Assembly: GCA_030248215.1 (NCBI GenBank)
Contig: JASANG010003752.1
Span: 496,001 to 560,000, forward strand
Reading direction: 5' to 3'
DNA from: Enoplolaimus lenunculus
Lineage: Eukaryota > Nematoda > Enoplea > Enoplida > Thoracostomopsidae
Length of the DNA stretch: 64,000 nt
Shown here: one piece after another, positions 46,209-58,640 of the stretch
Layout: each line of letters opens with the position of its first letter
How positions within the stretch are numbered: the first letter of the stretch is position 1
Notes under the pieces: model-generated
The model's database searches: none
The model's input: only the letters and a program-made list of their open reading frames with translations
What the model was told of the DNA's origin: nothing
Made by a program: the position numbers and the translations under genes

Positions 46209-47081
46209 AATCAGAGTCTTAAGTCTGGCGAGAACCCCCACTTTGTCTGCTCCGGCACTGCCAATGAGATGGCACATCATGGCATATATAAACCAGTAAA
46301 AACCTTAAAATCAGGTCACACTTTTACTTTCAGTAACAATACAAATAAAGCTGAAAAATTTCTCTTTCAAACTATCGCAGAAATTGATTGGTTGATACTA
46401 AAGTCAAGGTTTGGTTGAACTGAAAGTAATAATAAAACTTATACAGCAAAGCTGCTTCAATTAATACATTTATATGATGAATCGCGTTTCGCACGCCCCC
46501 TAAGCCTGGTTCGTTTGGGCGAGCTAAAAAACCCCTCGGTCTTCGAGAACAAAATCAATTTTAATAACTTTGGTGAATCAAAAAGGGAAACACAACCGGA
46601 TTCTCGCTCGCTTCGCCCGCGACCTTTCATCACTACATTTAACCTAAAAAAGCGAACCTATATTTTTAATCTATAGGGCAACCGCCGAATCCCCGACCCT
46701 AAAATCATTCATTCGCCACAGCTAAAGGGCCCCGAAGGTTGGTCTTAACAGTCGACCGACCCGGGTATCCCTAGAAACAGCCCAGCCCACAATTTATCAT
46801 AGAAACGCTCGAAACGATTTTACGTTCTTCCAAAGTGTCAACGCATGCTAAAGTTGCTGTGCCAACAAGGATTGTTGCGCCCGTCAAGTGGATCAAGACG
46901 AGTTCAGCACATGAGGGTATCGTACAAAGACAAACATTAGAGTATACCTACGTTTCCTGCTGGTTCAATATCTCGGTATAGTATTTGTAGCTAAGAATTG
47001 TGCTCTGAACTTGCGTTATGCGGTCGTTCTGAACTCGCGTTACTACATGTGTTACACTTGTGTTTTTACGTTACTAACTAT

Positions 47082-47260
47082 GGTCAATGTTATTTTAGGA
47101 GGTGTGACAGTAGATTAAGCGTATTCGTAAGCCTAAGCCTAAGCGTTGCACAAATATGTTCCTACGCCTAAGCCTAAGGGAAAAACTGTAATCTAGAATC
47201 GAAACCTACTCTTTCACGGACCCACTTGATACCTGGACGCTGCTTAAAGTAACTTGGGCC
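47082..47260. mobile_element. Family B element
   Basis: GGTCAATGTTATTTTAGGAG to TAAAGTAACTTGGGCC. Direct repeats at the flanks are not clear, so it is older or rearranged. Confidence 0.8.
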
Positions 47261-47689
47261 GTTCTTAGCCAAACAAACTAGTTCGAGCTTCGTTAAGCTA
47301 TTCTATTACTGGTTTATGCCAGTTACAATTGAGGTTCTATTTTTTGTCCCAAATATAAACTGGTTACTCGTTTTGCATCAAAATACCGTTTTACAATTGT
47401 TTCTCGGTTGCAATTCTGATTTTACTCCGTCATTCAAATTCAACGTTGTTGCACACTGCATAAACGCTACATTGTAATTTATTTATTATTGTGTTTTTGC
47501 AGTAATACTTTTAGCAAATTTTGACGTTTGTGTCAACTATTTGCACTTTTGCTATTTTAGCACACGGTTTGCGAAATTCTTGAGCCAACGCAATGCAAGC
47601 AGTTTGTCAAACAACAAACGGATGGTGATGATTTTAGCAGCAAGTTACGCGACAACAATCAAAGCGAGTATGCGGCTGATGCTTTGATG

Positions 47690-47884
47690 GGCCAATATTA
47701 CTTTTAGGGGCGTAACAGTAGATTTAGCGTATGCCTAAGCCTAAACCTAAGCCTAAGCGTTGTAAAAATGTGTTCCTAAGCCTAAGCCTGAGCCTAAGCC
47801 TAAGCAAAAAATGCAATCTAAAAACTACACCTACTCTTTTATAGACCCACCAGAAACGTGCACGCCCTTAAAGTAACATGGACC
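47690..47884. mobile_element. Family B hAT-like MITE
   Basis: GGCCAATATTACTTTTAGGG to CTTAAAGTAACATGGACC, duplication CTTTGATG on both sides (47682..47689, 47885..47892). Confidence 0.93.
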
Positions 47885-47889
47885 CTTTG

Positions 47890-48078
47890 ATGGATACGCT
47901 GGGTACGTAGTTGGAACAGCAACGACTTGCATGCTGATAAACCAACAACGTCGTTTACGTCTACTGCGGCGAAATCGACGCCACGTTTATGCCAACGAGA
48001 ACGAACACTCGCCTCAATCTCTTCATGAATCGCCAAATTTTTCTCCAGTAAGGTTTGCAAGCGTGCAAAACGTGACAC
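47890..48078 (-). CDS. Coding-like exon between family-B elements
   Basis: The minus frame reads SRFARLQTLLEKNLAIHEEI then EASVRSRWHKRGVDFAAVDV and NDVVGLSACKSLLFQLR. It is rich in helix-forming charged residues and balanced codons. It then runs into the family-B element ending at 47884, so that the last residues of the open frame come from the transposon. A TAA lies immediately upstream in frame, so the exon would start at a weak acceptor (GCTAAG). Plus-strand frames also overlap it. Not recognised. Confidence 0.3.
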
Positions 48079-48824
48079 TTAGCTATGCATTCAACTGGCA
48101 GACATTCAGCGATGTTCGAGTGTGCCGGACGTTTATACCATGCCTTAACAACGCGCGTTTGTATATCGGGACCACAATACGCCGTGCTACAACTGCCACT
48201 CTACGACGTTGAGCTGGTGGCGAACAGATGGAGACTCGTACCCAATCCATTCTTGCAAAGAAATTTCAGCTTGGTCCCACTGCGCAACATGAGGTTTTGA
48301 GTACTAGAAATCACCAGGTTGGTAAAACCTTTGTTTATCTTAGGAGGATATTCTGCACTTGATGCCAGCTGATTATTGGCCTGAACTAGCTTAAGCAAAT
48401 TATGAAGCATCAGGAAACTTACAAATGGTTTGTCAAATTGTTACAAGCTACACTGAATCTTTTCTTTTTCACTCGTGCACCACTGCCAGCTGCGAAACAT
48501 AGCCGCTCAGCATACTTGTGGTACAAGTAACACAAGCTGGAACGTGCATTAACCGTTCCTCAGTATGACACAAAGAGTTATTCTTCGAAGGTATCGTGGT
48601 TGTAGTGCTGTTCTTATATGAGCCGTGGTATAATTACCAGTACGACTGGTGTGTAAAAATTTGTAAATAACATTTATCTCACATTTTATCATTTTTATGA
48701 CATGTATAACAAAGGAACATTACTGAGATGTATTTCAAATGCAAATAATCCAGGGTAAGTTTATTTAATTTATTTGTGAACGGCAAATCATCTTTTCTCA
48801 AATTTCAAGTTGTATGGAAAAGAT

Positions 48825-49002
48825 GGCCAATGTTACTTTAAGGGACGTAACAGTAGATTAAGCGTATTCTTAAGCCTAAGCCTAAGCCTAAGCGTTGCAA
48901 AAATGTGTGCCTAAGCCTAAGCAAAACAATGTAATCTAGACTCTGAAGTTACTGTTTTATAGACCCACCAGAAACCTTGATTCCCTTAAAGTAACATGGG
49001 CC
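48825..49002. mobile_element. Family B hAT-like MITE
   Basis: GGCCAATGTTACTTTAAGGG to CTTAAAGTAACATGGGCC, duplication GAAAAGAT on both sides. Confidence 0.95.
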
Positions 49003-49682
49003 GAAAAGATTCTAAGTTCCAACATTTTTAAGATAAAATTAGTTTGTTTTTGAAGTGGTTTAAAATAAAAACTTCAAGCTTCAACGCCAACAATTTATTG
49101 GTAACTACGATATATCGAAATTTCAACGAACAGGAGGTTGAATAAACTTTATTTACGCTTCGCTACTGTTACTTCCGTGCCAAGTAAAGTGCCAAGATAC
49201 TTTTCAGAGTTTATTGGCTAAAAACGGATTTGCGCTTGGACGATCACTCATAGCTCAGCCAGTTCATTTCACAAATCGGTATTGGCCAATCCAAGAATTT
49301 TATTTTTGGCATACAGTTGGGGTTTACCACGTATATTATACTTCAAGTCCAGTTTATCGTTCTATGGGTTAGGTGTAATATTGTCACAGAGTATCTTCAA
49401 AAATTGCGTCAAAAAAGTGTCATTTGCTTTTCTAGTATGTTTATCGTCCGTGTCCACTGTGGGTTACGCGGATCGTTTCCAGAGGGCGGCCAGAGGGGCT
49501 CCAACTCCCATCCTGAAAAAATTTTGCCCTTCAAGTAAAGTTTCAATCGCGCTTGTAAGTCTATACAACCCATTCTTTCCCCTCCTGAAAAATTTTAACC
49601 CTCTTAGCCGCGTTGAACTGGCTACGGGCCTGATGGTACTCCGTTTTAGCTAACTTGATAAAAGCCGCAAAACGTTTAATCA

Positions 49683-49890
49683 GTGCCGGCCAAAGTTAGA
49701 GTGAGCCCCCCAAAAAATACCAGGGTGGAGGCCATTTGCGATGGTCGAAATATTTTTCAAATTCTATTAATGGTTTTTTGTTTAAAATCTGTTTTTGTTC
49801 AAAATCTTGTAAGGGTGGTGGGAAATGGTTGCGGTGCCCGCCCTAAGTTGGGTATGGGGAATGGAGTATGAGGGTGACTGCTCCGGCCCT
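49683..49890. mobile_element. Family E repeat
   Basis: GTGCCGGCCAAAGTTAGAGT to GTGACTGCTCCGGCCCT. The central CGAAGCG palindrome is lost. A family-D fragment (49490..49632) precedes it. Confidence 0.6.
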
Positions 49891-50260
49891 ACGTTTAATC
49901 GCTATTAAACACTAATTGCAGTGTATGGCTGCTCCGGATGAATGCTTTCAGGATATTGTGTTGGTATCCATCGGTATACATTGTACCTTGATTCACCAGA
50001 ATTCTTAAGATGGGTAGGGGTAGTAGCAATATATCTGACGGAAATATCTGGAATATACCTTGAACAACGTATAGTTTTATAAGCCGTAAGACTGCAGAGG
50101 GTTTAAATAATTTCTTGCTCGGTCGCACCATACCTTTACCCATAGTTATCCTCTTTTAAAATGAAATTCAGGCTACGGCCCTGTGATTGACATCCATTAA
50201 TTTAGACGTCCTATTTTTAACCAATTTGTGTAACATCTTTTAGAAGCCAATTGTTTCGCA

Positions 50261-50418
50261 GGCCCGTAGCCAGCTCACTGTGTTAGGGGGGCTAAAAATT
50301 TTTCAAAAAGGGGCATACAAGGGTTTTCAACGACTACAAGCAAGGTTGAAAATTTTCTAGGGGGGAGCAAAATTTTACCAAGGGGGGCTGAGCCCCCCTG
50401 GCCCCCTTGGTTACGGGC
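50261..50418. mobile_element. Family D repeat, complete
   Basis: GGCCCGTAGCCAGCTCACTG to CCTTGGTTACGGGC. TCGCA flanks the element on both sides, a possible 5-bp duplication. Confidence 0.85.
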
Positions 50419-50942
50419 TCGCAGCCCTGCTGTTTAAATCAGACCGTTATTTACATTTGTTTGGGTAATTTACCTTGGTTATATTAAAAAGCCATCTTTG
50501 GTTTCACATGTTCTAGTCTACTGCCATGTATCGTTTAATGGGGGTGCTATACTTTGAGAACGGCCAGGCGCCGTTCGTTACCGCGTCCGACACTGTTAGG
50601 CACCGCAGCACAACGCACGTGTAACCACGCATGGCACAGCATATCAATTTGTAAACAAAAATTTTTTGACGTGCCGCCCAGTCCGGCGACAAACGGTGCC
50701 TCACGACACAAGTATAGCGCCACCGTGAAGGTGGGATAAAACTTAACCAGGGCAACCAAGAACTTGCATGCATATAAGGTCGCTAAAAATTGTGCCATAC
50801 CCCTAAAGTGTAAGTACAATAGGTATGAACTATTAGTATTTTTAAGTTTCGACCAAACACTTTAGCGTAAAATCTGAGCCCAATCCTACGCCTAAATTTA
50901 TGCCAAATTCTGAAAATTTAAACGGCTGTAGTCGCAAAGTCG

Positions 50943-51106
50943 GGCCCGTAGCCCCAAGGGGGGCAGGGATGGCTCAGCCTTCTGGGCAAATTTTGCCCCC
51001 CCCCCCCAGAAAATTTTCAACCATGCTTGTAAAGTCATTAAAATCCTTGTATACCTTCTTGAAAAACTTTTAGCCCCTCCTAGCAAGATGAGCTGGCTAC
51101 GGGCTT
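50943..51106. mobile_element. Family D repeat, inverted
   Basis: GGCCCGTAGCCCCAAGGGGG to TGAGCTGGCTACGGGCTTG, opposite orientation to the 50261 copy. Confidence 0.8.
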
Positions 51107-51384
51107 GCGCGAAGTGTAGTAGAGTCGAATTTATGGAACCAGATTTATCCTAAAATAACATTCATAAGAACGATCTACGGACGATTTCTTGTGTCTCCTT
51201 CCTGGTTTCACCCCTGGCCTATAGGGAACACAGAAATTAGAGATAAGCAAAGCGATTGCAACAAGCACTGTTGATTGATTAAAATATATAATTACAATAA
51301 TTATGGCATATAGCAAATATTACCACTAAGGCATCAATCATATGGTACACGTTGTTGATATTTTTTGTATGTTTTGGGAAAGAA

Positions 51385-51452
51385 TAGCGGATCTTTTAAA
51401 GTTGGCGTTTTTGTGCTTCGCATGCGAAACGCCAACTTTAAAAGATCCGCTA
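51385..51452. repeat. Perfect 26-bp inverted repeat (hairpin)
   Basis: Arms 51385..51410 and 51427..51452 (core GCGGATCTTTTAAAGTTGGC) are perfect complements around a 16-base loop. GCATGCGAAACG occurs in the loop region and again at 51454. Confidence 0.92.
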
Positions 51453-51612
51453 AGCATGCGAAACGTCAAAATTCAGGTCGTTTAATCGGCCAATATAAAG
51501 ACCAGGGCCGTTGCAGCAGTTCCGATTTTAATTAGAAACAAGCTTTGCTGCAAAATCCGATATATATTGTTTATTTTATAGTAGAACATGAATTCTAAGT
51601 CCAACCAAATCC

Positions 51613-51791
51613 GGCCCATGTAAAGATCAGGAGCGAAACGTTTTTCTATGTGACTAGAAAAGAGTAAGCTTAAGTTTTTATTAGATTAATGTTTTTGCTT
51701 GGCTTAATACGCTCAGGCTTAGGTTTAGGGTTAGGCTTAGGCTTAGCAATATGCTTATAATACGGTTCCACCACTGTTCTTTACATTGGTC
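51613..51791. mobile_element. Family A-type hAT-like MITE
   Basis: GGCCCATGTAAAGATCAGGA to TGTTCTTTACATTGGTC with near-duplicate flanks CCAAATCC / CCAAATTC. Confidence 0.8.
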
Positions 51792-52036
51792 CCAAATTCT
51801 AAGGCAAAACAGTTTACTGTTTTTATTTTGGTTGCCGTTGTAGCATTGACAAAGCAAGACCAACAAGTATATCTCAGCTAATATCTCAAATACAGTATTG
51901 ATTAATTGTGTTTTTGTCGTTAGCGTAAACTGCTTTTTCGTTCTTATAAATAAATATTTTCAGAAAAAAATTTTCATTTTATTTATCTACACAAGACCAG
52001 GCGCGGCTTCCACCGTCTATATTTGCAATTGCAACA

Positions 52037-52205
52037 CGCCCGTAGCCAAAGAGGGACCAGGAGCGCTCAGCCTTCCGCCGCCCCCCCCCTGAAAAAATTT
52101 TGCACCCCGAGACAATTTTTAACTTTGCTTGTAAAGTCAACGAAAACCATTGTATGCCCCTCGCCAAGATTTTTCAGCCCGTCCCAGCAAGGTGAGCTGG
52201 CTACG
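52037..52205. mobile_element. Family D repeat, inverted
   Basis: CGCCCGTAGCCAAAGAGGGA to AAGGTGAGCTGGCTACG, inner ACTTTGCTTGTAAAGTCAAC. Confidence 0.75.
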
Positions 52206-52696
52206 AATCTAAACTGCATAAGTTAAATCCTTTATTGTTGCGTTTTTCATTTTGACGAGATTAAAATCAGCTCTTGGTTTTCGGGTTTTATATTAAAATT
52301 GACTTTTCCCACTTGCAACAGCATAGGTTGTCGGGTATTTGCAAAGGTTAAATAAACAATATCCACGTCCACAACCATGAATTGTTTAAGCAGAGGGGTC
52401 TAGCAGATCTACATGGAATGGAGAAAAATTTGTTCTTGAATCCTTTCATCGGTTTTGACAAATATTTGGGGCAGCGGAAACCGTCTCAGGAGAGACGTTG
52501 GCTCCACGACACCGTAATTGCGTTCCTGACAGTATGAACTCGTGGGTCTATTTTTATACGAAGTTTAATGTTTCTTTCATACTCCTCTTGGTCTTATTAA
52601 TTTATCTTGCCGCCCGTATTTAGATTTTCAAAACAAATTCGAGGTATAGAACCAATTAAATATGAACTATTTAATTTTAGACTGGTGACAAATGTT

Positions 52697-52844
52697 GGCC
52701 AATCTATAGAATAGGATCACAACAGCAGCGGAAACATATTCCTAAACCTAAGCTTATGCCTAAGCAAAAAGTTTGTATAGAGCTTAAGCGTACTCTATTG
52801 CAGTCCCGCAGAAAACCGTTCCGCCTTTGATCATTACGTTGGCG
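52697..52844. mobile_element. Family A-type hAT-like MITE
   Basis: GGCCAATCTATAGAATAGGA to GATCATTACGTTGGC, duplication CAAATGTT on both sides. Few hexamers. Confidence 0.8.
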
Positions 52845-53107
52845 CCCAAATGTTGGACGGGTAAGACAGCAAGTATACGAGCATTTTTGATTTAAATTGG
52901 CACATGTTTTTAGCTTATTTTGTTTTCGTCTGACAGTCTGTGAGTAACCAGCAATTTAAATTGTGCCGTTGCAAAAATACATGACGGAAATGTAACCGTA
53001 AAACTTTAAAAAACTTTGTGTTCGCCGCCATTCACCAAATATAGTCTGGTTTTTGTCTTTTTTACATTAATTATCACTTTAATTTTTATGATTTGTACTC
53101 GTTTTTC

Positions 53108-53305
53108 GGCCCATTAAGGGGCGTCCCGGTTTCTGGTGGGTCCATAAACGAGTAGGATTAGTTTCTAAAATACACTTTTTCTGCTTAGGCTTAGCCTTAG
53201 GCTTAGGCGTAGGCCTAGAAATACGCTTTTCCAACTTTTAGGCATTGGCTTAGGCTTTGGGAATACGCCTAATTCACTGTTACGCCTCTTAAAGTAACAT
53301 TGGCT
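53108..53305. mobile_element. Family B hAT-like MITE
   Basis: GGCCCATTAAGGGGCGTCCC to CTCTTAAAGTAACATTGGCT, duplication CGTTTTTC on both sides. Confidence 0.9.
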
Positions 53306-53910
53306 CGTTTTTCTATGGAAATATAACAAACTGGCCAGTTTTTTATCCCCCCGCAAGCTTTAGCCTAAGCCTCAGGTGATCCTAAAAGCGATACTTATGA
53401 CAATGCCTGAAAATTTCGAAAACTGTAAAGAGGAAAGTATACACAAGAGCCGATTTATTCAATTAGTTAACTTTTCGTAACGTTATTATGTAAAAATAGA
53501 ACATAATCTCCTCTATCTTTCAATTTATATAAAAAATCACTCTTTTCTACAAATTGTCCTATAATAAAAATATTGCAAACGGCTATTAAATTCTTAAATT
53601 ACGGCTAGATCTCGGCTTCAAGGTCATTCTTTCAGCAGCTTAAACTCAAAATTACTAACAATATTGCTGTGGATTCCCAAAGTCATGCTGAGCATATTAT
53701 TATTTCAATTTCAAAATGGCTTTCTTGCGAATTTTGAAATATCTTTAGTTGCAAATTTGTTAAAGTCTCAAGTACAAGTTCACCATCAAGTCTAATCACC
53801 GATTTTCAACGAAAAAAATTAGCAATACAGATTTGACGTTGTGAGCAACAGCAACTGAATTTGGACGGACGTCTGTGAACGGAAGCGTAATACATGTATA
53901 TATGTATGTC

Positions 53911-54102
53911 AGGGCTGGAACAGCCACTCACATACCCCGATTTGGGGTGGCGCCACCAATAAAGAGGCCCCAACTCTAACCGTTTCGAACAAAAAACGCC
54001 TAATTTTAAAAGCACGTCTGGCTTCTCGCTTGTTTCGCTCGCGAGTTTCGCGGCTTCTACCCTGGAGTATGGAGGGAGCCCCACCCCTGTCTGCTCTGGT
54101 AC
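53911..54102. mobile_element. Family E repeat
   Basis: GGGCTGGAACAGCCACTCAC to CCCCTGTCTGCTCTGGTAC, with TCGCTTGTTTCGCTCGCGAG at its centre. Confidence 0.75.
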
Positions 54103-54769
54103 TGTATACGTATATATAAGTAAAGCATAGTAAAAAATATATCATTACCAGTCGGAATTTCTTCCAGATTAGTGTCAGAAAAAATTTCTCACTCGCTGCG
54201 ACCGCCTCAAAAACATTTAAACGAGGCTACAGCCGTCCGAAATGAAATCTTAGCTTTATCTCGGTGACGTGAATACTGCAAAGCTCAAAGTATATACTCT
54301 TTAGGAATTTTGCTATTTTATGACCAAAAAATACAAAAAAGTAAACTGCGTATATTAACTCATTCGACATATTTGGTATGTTGCAGAATCCACAATTGCG
54401 TACACCAGGAAGTCTTCTTCAGCGGGGTTGTACTGCGCTAAAAATTAACGGCACGTTATTAAACATTTGTTCTGACCACACCACCGACGGTTCCTGGTGC
54501 ATGCGAGAGATTGTGAATTCTGCGTAACCAATACGTCCCACAGCTTACACTGGCTTGCTTTGCTGTTAGAATTGTCGCGCGGTTTAATAATTCTGAATTA
54601 TTTGTTTGGCGAATAAGTAAAAATCATGATTTAGGTATAAGTTTAGATTTACCCATTGTTCAGGACTTTGGCCCCGGAACGTAAGAATCCCTGGCTGATC
54701 TAGGGAGGTCAACCGAGACTTAAGGACGCCAATCAGAAATCAAAACTAAAAAAATTTAATATCGTTTAG

Positions 54770-54872
54770 CACTAAATTGGCATTCGGTTTCTAAATCGCT
54801 TGTTTTTTGTGACTTTTTCCACCATTATATCTGACTTCGTTTCAGAAATTTCTGGATCCGTCACCGGGAGGC
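54770..54872. mobile_element. Family I right end
   Basis: TTCGGTTTCTAAATCGCTTG ... AGAAATTTCTGGATCCGTCACCG. Similar right ends are at 4840..4905, 55605..55695 and 60545..60656. Confidence 0.55.
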
Positions 54873-55930
54873 GTAGCTGCATTGGCTGTACTGGACCCAT
54901 AGCAAGGCTGACATGTTTCGCTGCGCCAGTTCGCAAGTGGACATATATATTTTTCCAAAAACTGCTAATTTAGTATACCCAAATCTTAGTCAGACTGGCC
55001 AACTTAGGAGGCGCATTCCAACCTACTTTCTTTGACCACGGAAAGATATACCCGGGTATAGGGCTAGCGCTTTCTCCTGATCCCGTCTGGATCAGCCTCT
55101 TAACAGGCTCCATAAAATGGCTAAAACTTATCGGTCAAAATTGGCACATTTTTGTTTGAATATTATATTTCATAGCGTTTCTAAAAATTCATCAAAAAGC
55201 AAGTATAAATCATTTCTGGAAGTCTGATTCTACTCGAATCCTCTTTGCTACGTGATGGTTTAACCCTTAACACATCAATGGTTCCTCATATCAGAGGCTA
55301 GCTTACTTCGACCCGTTTATGATGCGTCGTAATGGTGTTAAAGTTAGACATAAAGACTCATTTTAAACCCGTACAATAAATCAGTTTGACCATTAAAACC
55401 GGTAGAGATTGACGGTAGTATTTTTAAATTTAAAATTCTTCAGTAATCCAAGTCGTTTGTCTTTTAGTTTCGATACTACACTTCTAAGATGACGTTCGGG
55501 GTTAATTTATAAGGAGAAGGGCCGGAGGCGGCAGGTTGTCTCAGACAGATAATTTTTGCGAAAAAATGCTGTAAAGTCACTACTTTGCTAGTTTCGGCTT
55601 TTGTGCTACTTCAATTGCGGCTAGCATCTCGCTCGCTTTGGTCGCGATATTTTGTCAGGTGACATATTTCAACTCCCGTTGCTAAAAATGTAACCGAATC
55701 TGCCGCTGAGGACATTATATGTTTGCTAGCGGATGATTGCGTTTTGAGTATTATTTCATGGCGAAACTTCAGACCAAAAAGGCATTTTGAAACCGTTCTC
55801 AGCGAGTAATATTTATTTTAAAAATAACAATCTTCATTGCTTACTTTTTGGCTTTTATGAAAACGGAAGTTTAGGCTTTGAGGGTGAGTGCAACAGAAAT
55901 CATTTTTTCGCGTAACTTATTTTCAACGTA

Positions 55931-56032
55931 CACTGCAAAAAATGGTGAGTCATATTGACCGTCTCCGAAATAGGCTCTACGGGACTACACAAACTGAGTG
56001 AAAATCCACTCTGCCAGAGTCAATTTTGACCT
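55931..56032 (+). mobile_element. Family F element, left half
   Basis: CACTGCAAAAAATGGTGAGT through GACTACACAAACTGAGT, then homology stops. TA precedes it. Confidence 0.8.
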
Positions 56033-56424
56033 TTAGCCAATCGTAAAAGAATTGCCGATTTTGCGGAAGAGTGTGTTCGGCTCACTTTTCAATACTGCAA
56101 AATCCCGTATGTTTCACCTGAAACTTTTTCAAGCTCTTAACATGTTGGGGTAGCTAGCGACTTGACTATAACAATGTATAAACTTAATGCCCAAGGAGCT
56201 AACGTTTCTTTGTCAATGTAGTGAAAAGATATTACTGGACAATATATTTGTTCGTAGAAAAATTCACGCATCATCGCACTCCCAAAGGGTTAGTTCTGTT
56301 TATCGTTAGTTTTATAGTGGTATTATAGTTGTTTTTCTTAATGAAGCGAACCCAATGTTTATCGAATGTCATTAGTTTATTATATTTCAATGGTTTATAA
56401 CACTGCCATTTGTTAATATATATC

Positions 56425-56730
56425 AGGGTGCAAACGCATATCCGGCTCCGGCGCCGGAAAAATCTACATCCGGCTCTGGCTCCGGAAAAAATCTATATGG
56501 AAAAGCCAAGTAAATATTGCAACTGAACACAACGCTACGAATAGTATAATAGGGGTCGTTGCTAAACTGTAACTTCGTCACGTAAACACTTTGGGTACCT
56601 TAAGCCACGGAGGGAAAATTTGTAAGCTACGTTCTTGTATCCTGAATGCGATCTAGTATTAATTTGAACTCATTACCCGGCTCCGGCACCGTCAGTTTTA
56701 AATATCCGGTGGCACCCTGATATATACCTA
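56425..56730. mobile_element. Family H element, compact copy
   Basis: ATATATCAGGGTGCAAACGC to GGTGGCACCCTGATATAT. Ends are inverted repeats of about 18 bp followed by CCGGCTCCGG motifs. It shares its inner 200 bases with 29830..30126. Confidence 0.8.
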
Positions 56731-57584
56731 TATATATAATATCATTAACGTGGATGCCGTAACAATGTATCTTTGACTTGTATAACGGATAAGATTAAAG
56801 ACCCGTGCTTCCACAACCGTGCCATTAAAATATAATAGAAAAAGTTAAATTTTAAAAATTCCCTTTATGCCGTTTGAGTGAGGAATAAGTCCACCATCGA
56901 ATTTTTCATTTTGATCACAAAGTTCTCAATATCTGCGTGGCTGGCTGCAATTGTTCCCGAACACATAATGAAATATAAGGAGGGCGAAAGGCGAGGGTAA
57001 TATTATTGGGTAAACTCGTGGGTTAAAAATAAAATTTTTGTGAGTAAAGCGCGGGTCGATTAGTGAAAATTTTGTATTTTACATCTCTTGCGGGCTCTAA
57101 TTTTTTCTACGTTCAAATTTAAACGACCCGAAAACATTCGAAAGTACAAACAATTAAATTTATATATGAATGCCGTGAAATATTCTGCTCAACGTTTTCA
57201 ACGTTTTTTCGGTATTTGTAATCAGTTTCCAACTGAGTTTACGACTTCTGCGTGGCCATTGCAACAGTCAAATGCAAAATTCGGCTGTCTAAAAAGCAAT
57301 TATCAATTGCTGCAGTTATAAATCGCATAAAATGTTTTTGAAAATTTGTAACTTGTAATTTTAGCAATTGTGAGAATTCAAAACCGAATTTTTACTCACT
57401 GCCGCTGGGGGACTGAGAGTCAAATGGTATTTTTGTAATTTTTGCCCATTTCCGTTTAGGAAAATTTACAGTTGGAAACACAAGCACGATTTGTTTAAAT
57501 ATTTTATTAAATGTAAACCACTTGTACAGCAGATATCGTGTTGTGAAGGTTTGTCACACACATATCTATATATCAGGTCAATGA

Positions 57585-57960
57585 GGGTGCAACCGGAATT
57601 CCGGTTCCTTTAGCGAAATTCGATATTTTTCGCTATCCGGTTCCTGTATAAATTCGGTATTTTGCTCTGGAACTTTCCGGTATTTTCGGTGCTGAAAATT
57701 TTTCGCATTCAAAAGTTTATGAAAAACTGGCATATTTTCTACGTTATTTTTCTAAAATGGTCTGAACGTGTATTGTCAACATTTTCAGTTACTGCATTTG
57801 TTTCAGGATTTTGGTATCCTAAATGATGTGTTTACTACATTAAAAGCGATAAAATAGCGTTAAAAACGAGTTTTTCGGTAACAAGTGTTTTTGTTATTTG
57901 GTTCCAGTTTCGTTATGTTTTTTCCGGTTCCGGTATTTTATAGTTTTTCAATGATAAGGT
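57585..57960. repeat. Family H-related CCGGTTCC-rich sequence
   Basis: Starts GAGGGTGCAACCGGAATTCC; further CCGGTTCCGGTATTTTATAG near the end. Right terminus not identified. Confidence 0.45.
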
Positions 57961-58543
57961 ACATACCAGCGCTATCCTATGTAAAACAACAGATATATTT
58001 TCCCGTAAATTTTTATCCCCTTCCCCGAAAGGATCCGCTAGCGTCCACATTTAGTCTTTCACTTCATTGTCCTTGGAACAGCGGGACTTTGGACACAGTA
58101 GCATGGGTCTCCAGCAATATATTGTTGGACAAAAAATCCCGTAATTGCTTTATGCAGAAATAGTGGTTACTTACACTCTAGCGGATGCGGAGGGGGCGGG
58201 GGTGTGTACGCCCCTCGACAGGAACTTTCTTGCGATAAATAGTAAAGTTTTTACCTTACAGTTTTCACTCTCAGAAATTTGGCACATCATAGCATACAGT
58301 AAAAATTGGCATTTCATAACTTTTACCAGCCCGCCCCCCATCAGCAGCAGTTTCTCAATCCACCGCTGGTTACTTACTTTTTTGTCTCAAGCGAAACAAA
58401 ACAGAAGATCCACCCGATGACATTAGAAAACGAATCCACTGCATGCAAAACCTTCGTTAACCCATTTTTTCAAAGCGAAATACTTCCACCAGCGGCTATT
58501 TTGGTAGTAAAATCTCCGAACAAGGGATGCTGTTACAGGTGGG

Positions 58544-58640
58544 GGCCCATGTATAGAACAGGACCGGAACAGTAGTATAAGCATATTCTTAAGCCTAAGT
58601 ACAAGCCTAAGCGTAAGGATGAGCCAACCGTATGGATGAG
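58544..58640 (+). mobile_element. Family A element, left half
   Basis: GGCCCATGTATAGAACAGGA then TAAGCC array; truncated. Confidence 0.75.

Noticed and set aside
49282-49653. 123-residue plus-strand frame
   Set aside because: Its second half is family-D sequence (CCTGAAAAAATTTT..GGCTACGGGCC) and no start or splice evidence is present.
50554-50819. GC-rich patch with open frames on both strands as a gene start
   Set aside because: Three mutually overlapping frames, none with splice sites or a recognisable motif; the patch may be a promoter or repeat but cannot be called.
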